A DNA stretch of 64,000 bases, taken from assembly GCF_900188145.1 (NCBI RefSeq), contig NZ_FZOJ01000014.1, positions 52,103-116,102 of the forward strand, given 5' to 3'. This DNA is from Anaerovirgula multivorans (GTDB lineage Bacteria; Bacillota; Clostridia; Peptostreptococcales; Natronincolaceae). Below, piece by piece: positions 34,555-42,412 of this stretch. The translations under genes and the position numbers were made by a program. Below the pieces are notes generated by a model, which worked only from the letters and a program-made list of their open reading frames with translations, was not told where the DNA came from and made no database searches. How positions within the stretch are numbered: position 1 is the first letter of the stretch; each line of letters opens with the position of its first letter.

Positions 34555-35070
34555 ATGAAAAAAATTCATATTAAAAGTTTGGTTTTAGGTTTAGTTATTG
34601 GTATAGTAGGAATAACAACTGTGTTTTCCACCAGTGAAATTAAATCAGCTACTTTCAGCGATTCGAAGGTTTATTTTTATGGAAATGAAATACCATTAAA
34701 AAATTCATTGGTTTTAATAGAGAAAGAAGGTAATTCGGATGCACAATTGTATATGCCGATGAAAGAATTATTGGAATATATGCAATTCAACGTTCAATGG
34801 AATAGCAGTGACAGCTCTGTTAATTTAACCATGAATGCTTATAATGGCTATGACAATTCTAATAATGCAAATATTCCTTTGGATATTGAAACAACCGATG
34901 CCGACAAAAAAGCTTTAGATATTATACAAAGGACAGGTAATTGGGGTTATATTGAACCTTATCTCCCATATATGTCATCAGATGGGATAAAAAAATCAGT
35001 CGAAATTTACAATTCAAAACATATGAATCCGTCTGAGCATAAAAAAGCATCTGATTATATAAATGCTTAA
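34555..35070 (+). CDS. Secreted stalk-domain-like protein
   Basis: This is a protein of about 171 residues from the ATG at 34555, which lies 7 bp after GGAGGG. A TTG at 34540 in frame lies upstream of that site. It has a signal peptide (LVLGLVIGIVGITTVFSTSE) and then a copper-amine-oxidase N-terminal ('stalk') type segment: VYFYGNEIPLKNSLVLI, LYMPMKELLEYMQFNVQWN and SSVNLTM. A charged C-terminal tail of about 60 residues has no recognised domain. It is likely exported to the wall. It is a single-gene unit ended by a hairpin at 35119. Confidence 0.8.
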   Translation: MKKIHIKSLVLGLVIGIVGITTVFSTSEIKSATFSDSKVYFYGNEIPLKNSLVLIEKEGNSDAQLYMPMKELLEYMQFNVQWNSSDSSVNLTMNAYNGYDNSNNANIPLDIETTDADKKALDIIQRTGNWGYIEPYLPYMSSDGIKKSVEIYNSKHMNPSEHKKASDYINA

Positions 35071-35118
35071 TAAATTTACCCCTAACAATGATTTAAAAAC
35101 TGTAGTTTATAGCCAAAC

Positions 35119-35148
35119 AGCCGTGTTGTTACTAAGCAAAACACGGCT
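35119..35148 (+). terminator. Hairpin terminator of the stalk-domain gene
   Basis: AGCCGTGTT and AACACGGCT form a perfect 9-bp stem with a 12-nt loop, about 48 bp after the stop. The downstream tract is short (TTACTGTT). Confidence 0.65.
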
Positions 35149-35210
35149 TACTGTTAAATTAGTCTATAGAAAGTTAGCTTCCATTTTTATAAAAAAATAT
35201 CTTCTTTTCC

Positions 35211-36068
35211 TTATCTAATATCCTCTTTAGTATAATATGCAATCCCTATTGCACCAGGACCAACATGTAAACCTATTACTGGTCCTATATCTTGCATCTT
35301 AATATCAATATCTACGACTTCCTTTATTTGGTTAGCTACACTTTTAGCTTCATCAATACAGTTAATATGATGGATTACAATTTCTCCTAATCCTAGAACC
35401 TTGATATCTTCTAATACTTGTTTTACTATAGTTAACACAGCTTTTTTCTTTGTTCTAATTTTTTGAAATATTGTAGTCACTCCATTTTCTACAGTTAAAA
35501 TAGGGACGATTTTTAGCAGATCTCCCATTATAGCATTTGCTCTCCCAATTCTCCCTCCCTTTTCTAAATATTTTAAGTTATCTGGTATAAATAGAAATCT
35601 ACTTTTTTTTATATTTTCCTTAACCACTTGTTTCACTTGATTTAAGGTTTTATTTTCTTTAGCTGCCCTTGCCGCTACAATAGCTGCAAATCCTAACTGC
35701 ATACAATTTGATCTAGAATCTGCAATCTCTATATTAGCATTAGGATAATTCTCTATAATCATATTCTTAGCCATGTGAGCACTTGAATATGTACCACTCA
35801 TATCCGAGGATAAAAAAATGCAAACTAAGTCATCTCCTTGTTTCACTACACTTTCCATTTCATTGTATAAATCTCCTATAGAAGGTTGTGAAGATTTTGG
35901 GATCCCTTTTTTCTCCATCATCTCATAAAACCTTTCATTATTTATCTCAGTTTCTTTCAAAGTAATATCTTCAAATTCCACAATTAAGGACACTATCCTT
36001 ATATCTAAAGATGCTCTTATAGATTCATTGATATAGCTTGTACTGTCAGTTAAAATTTTAATAGCCAT
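35211..36068 (-). CDS. DegV-family fatty-acid-binding protein
   Basis: This protein of about 285 residues is of the DegV family. It has KILTDSTSYINES at the start, SSQPSIGDLYNEME, FLSSDMSGTYSSAHMAKN and a C-terminal GPVIGLHVGPGAIGIAYYT with the His-Gly segment. DegV/FakB proteins bind a fatty acid and present it to the kinase FakA for incorporation into lipids. A fakA gene is not in this window. The ATG at 36068 lies 9 bp after GAGGTGG, so it is preferred to 36080. It is a single-gene unit on minus. Confidence 0.93.
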   Translation of the reverse strand: MAIKILTDSTSYINESIRASLDIRIVSLIVEFEDITLKETEINNERFYEMMEKKGIPKSSQPSIGDLYNEMESVVKQGDDLVCIFLSSDMSGTYSSAHMAKNMIIENYPNANIEIADSRSNCMQLGFAAIVAARAAKENKTLNQVKQVVKENIKKSRFLFIPDNLKYLEKGGRIGRANAIMGDLLKIVPILTVENGVTTIFQKIRTKKKAVLTIVKQVLEDIKVLGLGEIVIHHINCIDEAKSVANQIKEVVDIDIKMQDIGPVIGLHVGPGAIGIAYYTKEDIR

Positions 36069-36080
36069 AAGTCCATCCAC

Positions 36081-36482
36081 CTCAATCTGTTTATATATTG
36101 TTATCTAGTATTTATATAATTTTAACATAAGCATTTATTAATGTCTAAAATCTAAGATCAATGATATGCCGAGACTGTTTACCCCCTATGTGCATCGATT
36201 TAGCACAGTAAACACAATAAACAAAAGACCATATTAAATCATTTGATTCAATACAATCTCTTCTTCATGACCAGAATAACTTTTTATTCTAATCAAATCT
36301 TGAGTAAATTTCACCAATTTTATAAATAAAATTTAATTAGTTATCTTGCTTGCTAATTTTTTTATTTTGCAAGGTTTATGTTCATTCAAGTATAATCCTA
36401 TGTATTATAAAAAAAGAACAGATGTAGTTTTAAACCCATCTGTTGAAAATAGTTTAATATAATTACAAGCTAGCCGTATTTA
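36081..36482. other. 400-bp intergenic region with operon terminator
   Basis: No gene is seen. It holds the terminator of the aminotransferase operon (36417-36444) and the upstream region of degV. Confidence 0.5.
36417..36444 (-). terminator. Terminator of the permease-dehydrogenase-aminotransferase operon
   Basis: On minus, AACAGATGGGTTTAAAAC.. then CATCTGTTCTTTTTTT has an 8-bp stem and a 7-T tail, 39 bp after the aminotransferase stop. Confidence 0.88.
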
Positions 36483-37859
36483 TCAGGTTGCGTTGTATGC
36501 TAAAGCATCACTACTTACTTTTGCAATTGCATTTTCAAGTATATCTAATCCTATGTTTAGTTGATGATCTGTGATAACTAATGGCATTAGAAAACGCAGC
36601 ACATTCCCTCTCGCTCCTGCCGATAATACCACCAACCCATTTTTCCAGCATTCCTGAACAATGTTATTAGTCTCTTCCTTAGCTGTTTCCTTAGTTCCCC
36701 TATCTTTTACCAGTTCAATTGCCACCATCGCTCCTCGACCTCTTACATCTCCAACAAGCTCATATTTTTCTTGCATTTCTTCAAAGCGTTTCATACAAAT
36801 TTTACCGATGTGTAGAGATTTTTCTGCAATATAATCCCTCTCCATTATTTCTATAACCTTTAGGGCAGCAGAGGCAGCCACTGGATTTCCTCCATAAGTG
36901 CCTCCAATCCCTCCTACATGAGATGCATCCATTACTTCCGCTCTTCCAGTTACGGTGCTTATAGGAAGACCCCCAGCTATAGATTTAGCAGTTGCAACGA
37001 TATCAGGGCACACTCCCAATTCTTTCCAATATTCTGTAGCAAACATCCTGCCAGTTCTACAATAGGAACTTTGCACCTCATCTGCAATAAGTAGAATTCC
37101 ATGTTTATCGCATATTTTTCTTAGAGCTTTTATGTATTCATCTGGAGGTATAATAAATCCCCCTTCCCCTTGAATGGGCTCTAAAATAATTGCTGCTACG
37201 TCTTCTGGTGTTACTTCTTCCAAGAAGAAGGCTTCAAATTGTTTTGCACAATGGAGGTTACAGGTTGCTTTTTCTAATCCGTGGGGACATCGATAACAGT
37301 AAGGAAATAACATTCTACGAATTCCTGGTGCATAGGGTCCGAAATCCCATTTATAGGGTTTCACTTTACTTGTCATAGTCATGGTAAGTAGGGTTCTACC
37401 ATGAAAAGCTCCAGTAAAGGTGATAATTTCTGTTCTTTTGGTGTACTTACGAGCTATTTTTATTGCATTTTCTACGGCTTCTGCTCCACTATTTACCAGC
37501 ATGGTTTTCTTTTTAAAATCTCCCGGAATAAGCTTATTTAATTTTTCAGCCAGCTTTGCATATTGTTCATAGAGTACTACATTGATGCTAGTATGAAAGA
37601 ATTTATCACTTTGTTCTTTTACTGCTGCTACCACTTCTGGATGACTATAGCCAATATTTAGTACACCAATACCTCCAGCAAAGTCTAAAAATACATTGCC
37701 ATCAACATCTTCAAACAGAGCGCCTTCTCCTCTTTTTATATAAAGTGGAACGATATTAGAAACACCTTGAGGAACATTTTCTGCTCTTTGCTTCAACATT
37801 TCTTTAGATTTAGGACCTGGCAGCTCTGTAACAATTTTGGGTTCACGTAATTCTAGCAT
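36483..37859 (-). CDS. Omega-aminotransferase, GABA-aminotransferase-like
   Basis: This class-III PLP aminotransferase of about 458 residues has NSGAEAVENAIKIARK for cofactor binding, GAFHGRT, LEPIQGEGG and ADEVQSSYCRTGRMFA. The PLP lysine lies in ATAKSIAGGLP (about residue 292-294) and GGTYGGNPVA follows. A cysteine cluster (FPYCYRCPHG...CNLHC, near 188-206) is present, as in some GabT enzymes. It moves an amino group from a terminal amine such as GABA to 2-oxoglutarate, giving an aldehyde. The partner CoA-acylating dehydrogenase at 37890 would take that aldehyde to an acyl-CoA. The ATG at 37859 is preferred, 9 bp after GGAGG. It is the last gene of a sigma-54-type operon. Confidence 0.9.
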   Translation of the reverse strand: MLELREPKIVTELPGPKSKEMLKQRAENVPQGVSNIVPLYIKRGEGALFEDVDGNVFLDFAGGIGVLNIGYSHPEVVAAVKEQSDKFFHTSINVVLYEQYAKLAEKLNKLIPGDFKKKTMLVNSGAEAVENAIKIARKYTKRTEIITFTGAFHGRTLLTMTMTSKVKPYKWDFGPYAPGIRRMLFPYCYRCPHGLEKATCNLHCAKQFEAFFLEEVTPEDVAAIILEPIQGEGGFIIPPDEYIKALRKICDKHGILLIADEVQSSYCRTGRMFATEYWKELGVCPDIVATAKSIAGGLPISTVTGRAEVMDASHVGGIGGTYGGNPVAASAALKVIEIMERDYIAEKSLHIGKICMKRFEEMQEKYELVGDVRGRGAMVAIELVKDRGTKETAKEETNNIVQECWKNGLVVLSAGARGNVLRFLMPLVITDHQLNIGLDILENAIAKVSSDALAYNAT

Positions 37860-37889
37860 TTTCACAAACCTCCTTAATCTGTTATTATT

Positions 37890-39272
37890 TTACCCCCATA
37901 TTTCTTCATCTGTTGACACCTGTCTATCCGCCATATAATAACCTATGCGGGATATATTGATCATATGTTTATAGGTAAAGTTTTCGGAAATACTATTATT
38001 TCCCCATGTTCCACATCCAAGGGTGGTTGTAGGGGCAAAACCATTATACAAGCTGCCCCCAGCACTGGTGGAGCATGGTTGATTAACTACTAATCTGCTG
38101 ACAGTTAATTGCTCTCCTGCATATTCAATGTGTTCCCTATTGTTAGAATGAATTGCACAGCTATGACCTTTTCCTTCTACCTCTAGATTCGTTTGAGCTA
38201 TTTTTACTGCTTCTTTAAAATCTTTATATCTGAAGGTGGCAAGTACAGGACACATTTTTTCCTTACATAACGCATCCTCTTCTCCAATACCATCAGCCTC
38301 AATTAATATCACCTTTGTACCTTCAGGTATTTTCACTCCTGCTAAGGAGGCTATTTTTTTAGGTGATTGACCTACTACATCCTTACCTATTATTCCATCC
38401 ACGAATAATACTTTTCTAAATGCCTCCTTCTCCACTGCATCCTTTACAAAATAGCCCCCATTCTTTACGAATTCTTCCATGATTCTATCATAATCCTCTT
38501 CAGGAGCAATAACTGTTTGCTCCCCAGAGCAGATAATACCGTTGTCAAAGATTCTACCGGTGATGATTTTAGGCACCACTTCTTCTATGTCTACATCTCG
38601 GTCTATAATACATTGCACATTTCCTGCTCCTACTCCATAGGCAGGTTTCCCGCTACTATAGGCTGCCTTTACCATAGCCATGCCGCCAGTGGCTACCACG
38701 ACGTCTGTAGCCTTCATTAATTCATTTGTCAATTCAATGGATGGTTCTGCAATAATTTGTATTAGGTTTGTCGGTGCATTATATTTGGCTATAGCTTTAT
38801 TCATTAATTCTACTGTATAGCTACTACATTTTTTTGCTCTTGGATGAGGAGCAATAATAATAGCATTCCTCCCCTTAAGGGCAAACATAGCATTACACAT
38901 AGGGGTAACAATTGGATTCGTGGTAGGTGTAACAGCAGCTATCACACCAATTGGTTTCGCCACCTTTACGATTCCTGTTTTTTCATCTCTTTCAATAATT
39001 TCTACTGTTTTTTTATCCTTTAGACTATTCCAGATGCTTTTGGATTTTCCTTGATTCTTTTTTACCTTATCCTCGAAAACACCCATACCAGTTTCATCAA
39101 CTGCCATGCTAGCCAATTCAACAGCATGATCATAAACTACTTTTCCTATTTCTCTTACCACTTGATCTACTTCCTCTTGAGTAAAGCACTGGAATTGTTT
39201 TTGAGCTATTCCAGCTTTTTCTACTAATGAAGCAATATATTCTCTTGGCTCTAAGGCTACCATTGTATTCAT
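37890..39272 (-). CDS. CoA-acylating aldehyde dehydrogenase
   Basis: This 460-residue aldehyde dehydrogenase is of the acylating class (AdhE N-domain/EutE/SucD type) rather than the NAD-only class. It has the catalytic Cys near residue 248 in DNGIICSGEQTVIA, the nucleotide-binding PTTNPIVTPMCNAMFALKGRN and VATGGMAMVKAAYSSGKPA. No extra N-terminal microcompartment targeting peptide is evident. The product would be an acyl-CoA that saves energy as ATP. In the operon with an omega-aminotransferase and permease, succinate semialdehyde or another amino-acid-derived aldehyde is plausible. It lies 24-31 bp upstream of the aminotransferase gene. Confidence 0.92.
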   Translation of the reverse strand: MNTMVALEPREYIASLVEKAGIAQKQFQCFTQEEVDQVVREIGKVVYDHAVELASMAVDETGMGVFEDKVKKNQGKSKSIWNSLKDKKTVEIIERDEKTGIVKVAKPIGVIAAVTPTTNPIVTPMCNAMFALKGRNAIIIAPHPRAKKCSSYTVELMNKAIAKYNAPTNLIQIIAEPSIELTNELMKATDVVVATGGMAMVKAAYSSGKPAYGVGAGNVQCIIDRDVDIEEVVPKIITGRIFDNGIICSGEQTVIAPEEDYDRIMEEFVKNGGYFVKDAVEKEAFRKVLFVDGIIGKDVVGQSPKKIASLAGVKIPEGTKVILIEADGIGEEDALCKEKMCPVLATFRYKDFKEAVKIAQTNLEVEGKGHSCAIHSNNREHIEYAGEQLTVSRLVVNQPCSTSAGGSLYNGFAPTTTLGCGTWGNNSISENFTYKHMINISRIGYYMADRQVSTDEEIWG

Positions 39273-39355
39273 ATTACATACCTCCGTTTATATCTAAAAT
39301 TGACGATACTTAAATTGTTAAAACAATTGAAAAGCAATCAAAAGAAACTTTATGA

Positions 39356-40786
39356 TTATTTAATAGTCGTTGACTGCTTTCTAGCATATTGTTCTCCAAA
39401 GATTAAATACTCTCTTTCTGGAGCACCTACATTAGGATAACTGTTTTTAGCACCTATGGCCAGAATGACACCAATGACTGCCCAACCTAAAATCATTCCC
39501 CACTCATAAGGCCATACTAAAGAACCAGGGCCTATCGGAAGATAAAGGCATATGAAAATAGCCGATATGAGAACAGCTATATATCCACAAAGTTTACCAT
39601 TTTTAACTTTAAAAGGTCTTTCTAGCTCTGGTTCTTTCTTTCTAATAGCAATGAAGGATAGAGATACCATCAGATACGCAACTACTGTACCAAAGGCACT
39701 GGAATTAACAAACCAAACTAAGGCATTTCTACCTAAAAGGGGGGCTAAAATACAGATTATTCCAGATAAAACGATAGCAGCAGCAGGAGTCTTATACTTT
39801 GGATTAAGCTCTCCAAATACTTGAGGAAGCATTTTTGCTCTACCCATTGCAAATAGTACTCTTGTTCCACCAACAATAAACCCATTCCAGCTGGAGAGAA
39901 TGCCACACATAGCACCTAGAATCAATATTTTTCCAAAAACAGGAGATCCATAGGCATAGGCCATAGCATCCGCTACAGGAACAGCAGCATTGTCTCGAAC
40001 AGCGGATGGTGCAGAAAGACCTATTCCTACGATCATAATAATATACCAAGCAGCTGCCATGATAATTGAAATAATTAAAATCTTAGCAATCTGATTTAAA
40101 GGAATCTTCATTTCCTCTGCGGACTGAGGAATAACATCAAAGCCAACAAACATTGCCGGAGCCATTAATAGAACCGCTACCATGCCTGCTCCACTAGTAA
40201 AAGTAGGTACGAGATATTCTGTATTTCCAAAAGCAATTCCCCCAAATAGGAATGCAATTCCTGATAAGATTAACCCAGTTGTTGCCATAATCTGAAAGAT
40301 AGCAGATGGTTTTGTGCCTACATAGTTTAGCCAATGAAGACCTATAGCGAAAACAACCCCCACAAGTGCCCAAGATAAGTAAACATCATAACCTGCTATC
40401 GTCCATAAGTAGCCAAGTTGTGGTAATGGAAAAATATAATTGATAGCAGTAGATATGGCAATGCCTTCCCAAGCTGCAACACCAATATAGGCAAGAGCTA
40501 TAGACCATGCCGTTACCCATGCCGATAAATATCCTAGACCACGATAAGCAAAAACCATTTCACCACCGGCTAATGGTAGAGCAGGTGTCAGTTCAGCATA
40601 GGTTAGTCCAACAAAAATACACATCACAGCACCAATAAGAAATGCCCCGATCGCTCCTAATACTCCTGCTTCTGCCACCCAATAGCCTGCAAGCATAACC
40701 CATCCCCAGCCAATCATTGTGCCAAAAGCTAAGGCCAACACATCTGTCCTCCCTAAAACTTTACTCAAACTATCCCTTTGTTCCAT
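39356..40786 (-). CDS. APC-family amino-acid permease
   Basis: This 476-residue membrane protein has about twelve helices and the APC hallmarks: GTMIGWGWVMLAGYWVAEAG in helix 1, GLTYAELTPALPLAGGEMVFA and VAAWEGIAISTAINY. It is the first gene of the sigma-54 operon, with a good GGGAGGGAG site, and is followed by the CoA-acylating dehydrogenase and aminotransferase. It would import the amine or amino acid that these enzymes degrade. The exact substrate cannot be read from sequence. Confidence 0.94.
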   Translation of the reverse strand: MEQRDSLSKVLGRTDVLALAFGTMIGWGWVMLAGYWVAEAGVLGAIGAFLIGAVMCIFVGLTYAELTPALPLAGGEMVFAYRGLGYLSAWVTAWSIALAYIGVAAWEGIAISTAINYIFPLPQLGYLWTIAGYDVYLSWALVGVVFAIGLHWLNYVGTKPSAIFQIMATTGLILSGIAFLFGGIAFGNTEYLVPTFTSGAGMVAVLLMAPAMFVGFDVIPQSAEEMKIPLNQIAKILIISIIMAAAWYIIMIVGIGLSAPSAVRDNAAVPVADAMAYAYGSPVFGKILILGAMCGILSSWNGFIVGGTRVLFAMGRAKMLPQVFGELNPKYKTPAAAIVLSGIICILAPLLGRNALVWFVNSSAFGTVVAYLMVSLSFIAIRKKEPELERPFKVKNGKLCGYIAVLISAIFICLYLPIGPGSLVWPYEWGMILGWAVIGVILAIGAKNSYPNVGAPEREYLIFGEQYARKQSTTIK

Positions 40787-40858
40787 CGATCTCCCTCCCT
40801 ATTAAATGATTAATATAGTATATAGAACCATCAATTTGTCCTATATGTTTATATAACA

Positions 40859-40874
40859 AGCAAGACCTATGCCA
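40859..40874 (-). promoter_or_regulatory. Sigma-54 (-24/-12) promoter of the permease operon
   Basis: On minus the sequence reads TGGCATAGGTCTTGCT. It keeps the TGGCA box, correct spacing and TTGCT of the consensus TGGCAC-N5-TTGCW. The predicted transcript start is about 12 bp further on, near 40848, leaving about 60 bp of leader before the permease ATG. An NtrC-type activator with the GAFTGA motif is encoded immediately upstream at 41050. Confidence 0.88.
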
Positions 40875-40963
40875 TTTTTCTAGAATTCGAAATTATAATT
40901 AACGCCCCTGGCAGTTTACTTAATATTCAAACAATTTTAGTGATAAAAATGGTAATAACTCAT

Positions 40964-41040
40964 AAAGATGTCTTCTCTTTTGAAAGACATCTTTACATTT
41001 TAGGCAATTTATTTCCAATACACATAGGAAATAAATTGCC
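40964..41040. promoter_or_regulatory. Two palindromes between the sigma-54 promoter and its activator gene
   Basis: AAAGATGTCT / AGACATCTTT (40964-40994, perfect 10-bp arms) and GGCAATTTATTTCC / GGAAATAAATTGCC (41003-41040, perfect 14-bp arms) lie 90-170 bp upstream of the -12/-24 box. They could be activator (enhancer) sites. They also follow the activator's stop by 10 bp and could be its terminators, but neither is followed by a T run on minus. Confidence 0.55.
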
Positions 41041-41049
41041 ATATGTTAT

Positions 41050-42411
41050 TTATTTAAGACCATATTCAGTAATTTTGTTAAACAGTTGCCTTCTACTGAT
41101 GACTAGTAGCTTAGCAGCTTCTGATATATTATAGCCACAGCTTTCCAAAACTTTTTCAATATATTGAGATTCTATCTCTCTTCTTATATCTTTAAGGGGT
41201 TTAATAGGGTCTATGTCTAGTGTGTTAGCAAAAAACTTTTTCACCTCTGGTAAATCGCACTTTCTAATAACACCGTTTTCTGATAATACAACTAATCTTT
41301 CAATAATGTTTTTTAGCTCTCGGACATTCCCAGGATAGTTATAAGATAAAAGAAAGTTCATTACATCTGTTTCAATCGTATGAATTTCTTTTTTAAGTTC
41401 TCCTTGAGATTTTTTTAAGAAAAAATCTATGTAGAGCTTTAGATCCTCTTTTCGTTCTCTTAGGGGAGGAATTTCTATTGTAATCGTACTGATTCTATAA
41501 AATAAGTCATCTCTAAAACTACCTTCTGGGATGGATTTATTCAAATTTTGATTCGTTGCAGAAATTAATCGAAAATCTACATCTATCGTTTGATTACTCC
41601 CCATTCTCTCTATTGTTTTCGTTTCAATAACTCGTAAAAGCTTTACTTGCGTGCTTAACGGCATATCCCCCACTTCATCTAGAAATAAAGTGCTTCCATT
41701 GGCAGCTTCAAATCTGCCTCTTCTTCGTTGAGTAGCACCTGTAAAAGCTCCCTTTTCATGTCCAAACAGTTCTGATTCCAAGATGCTATGAGAAAATGAA
41801 TGACAGTTTACTGCCATAAAAAGGTCTTTTCTTCTATTGCTATGGTTATGAATATACCTAGCCAACACTTCCTTCCCTACTCCAGATTCTCCTAATATTA
41901 AAATATTGGAATTACTTAGTGCTGCTTTTTTTGCAATATGAATGATATTTTTGTAGGTTGAATTATTGGTTTCCAACATGAAATTCAAGTTCTTTATTTG
42001 ACTCTTAAGGATTTGATTTTCATTTTCCAGCTCCTTAATTTTTTTTATTTTTTTTATTTCTATAAGAAATTCTTCGGGGTCATGACCCTTTATAATGTAG
42101 GTAAATGCTCCTTCCTTTATGGCTTTCACAGCATTTTCAATAGAACCATATCCTGTGATAATAATAACATCCAAGCTCTTATATTTGCTTTTAATAGCCT
42201 TTAACAGCTGGATTCCATTCATGCCGCCCAGCATTAGGTCTGTCAATACCAAATCAAAGGTAGAAGTTTCTAATTTTTTTAATGCATCCTCTCCATTATT
42301 GCAGACTTCTGTAATATATCCTTCTTCTGATAAAATCATATGTAAAACCTCTCTATACTCCTCTTCATCGTCTACAATCAATATTTTAAATCCATTCGTT
42401 ACATCAGTCAT
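41050..42411 (-). CDS. NtrC-family sigma-54 activator (response regulator)
   Basis: This 453-residue protein has a receiver (LIVDDEEEYREV, phospho-Asp in LVLTDLMLGGMNG), a central AAA+ domain with GESGVGKEVLARY, the GAFTGA loop (ELFGHEKGAFTGATQRR) and FRDDLFYRIST, and a C-terminal Fis-type helix-turn-helix (ESCGYNISEAAKLLVISRRQ). It activates sigma-54 polymerase from an upstream site. It is co-transcribed with the kinase at 42413 and lies beside the -24/-12 promoter of the APC permease operon, its probable target. Confidence 0.95.
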   Translation of the reverse strand: MTDVTNGFKILIVDDEEEYREVLHMILSEEGYITEVCNNGEDALKKLETSTFDLVLTDLMLGGMNGIQLLKAIKSKYKSLDVIIITGYGSIENAVKAIKEGAFTYIIKGHDPEEFLIEIKKIKKIKELENENQILKSQIKNLNFMLETNNSTYKNIIHIAKKAALSNSNILILGESGVGKEVLARYIHNHSNRRKDLFMAVNCHSFSHSILESELFGHEKGAFTGATQRRRGRFEAANGSTLFLDEVGDMPLSTQVKLLRVIETKTIERMGSNQTIDVDFRLISATNQNLNKSIPEGSFRDDLFYRISTITIEIPPLRERKEDLKLYIDFFLKKSQGELKKEIHTIETDVMNFLLSYNYPGNVRELKNIIERLVVLSENGVIRKCDLPEVKKFFANTLDIDPIKPLKDIRREIESQYIEKVLESCGYNISEAAKLLVISRRQLFNKITEYGLK

Positions 42412-42412
42412 C

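Noticed and set aside
37890..39272. Aldehyde dehydrogenase as microcompartment cargo
   Set aside because: No shell genes near it and no N- or C-terminal encapsulation extension; its context is a sigma-54 amino-acid operon 28 kb from the shell genes.
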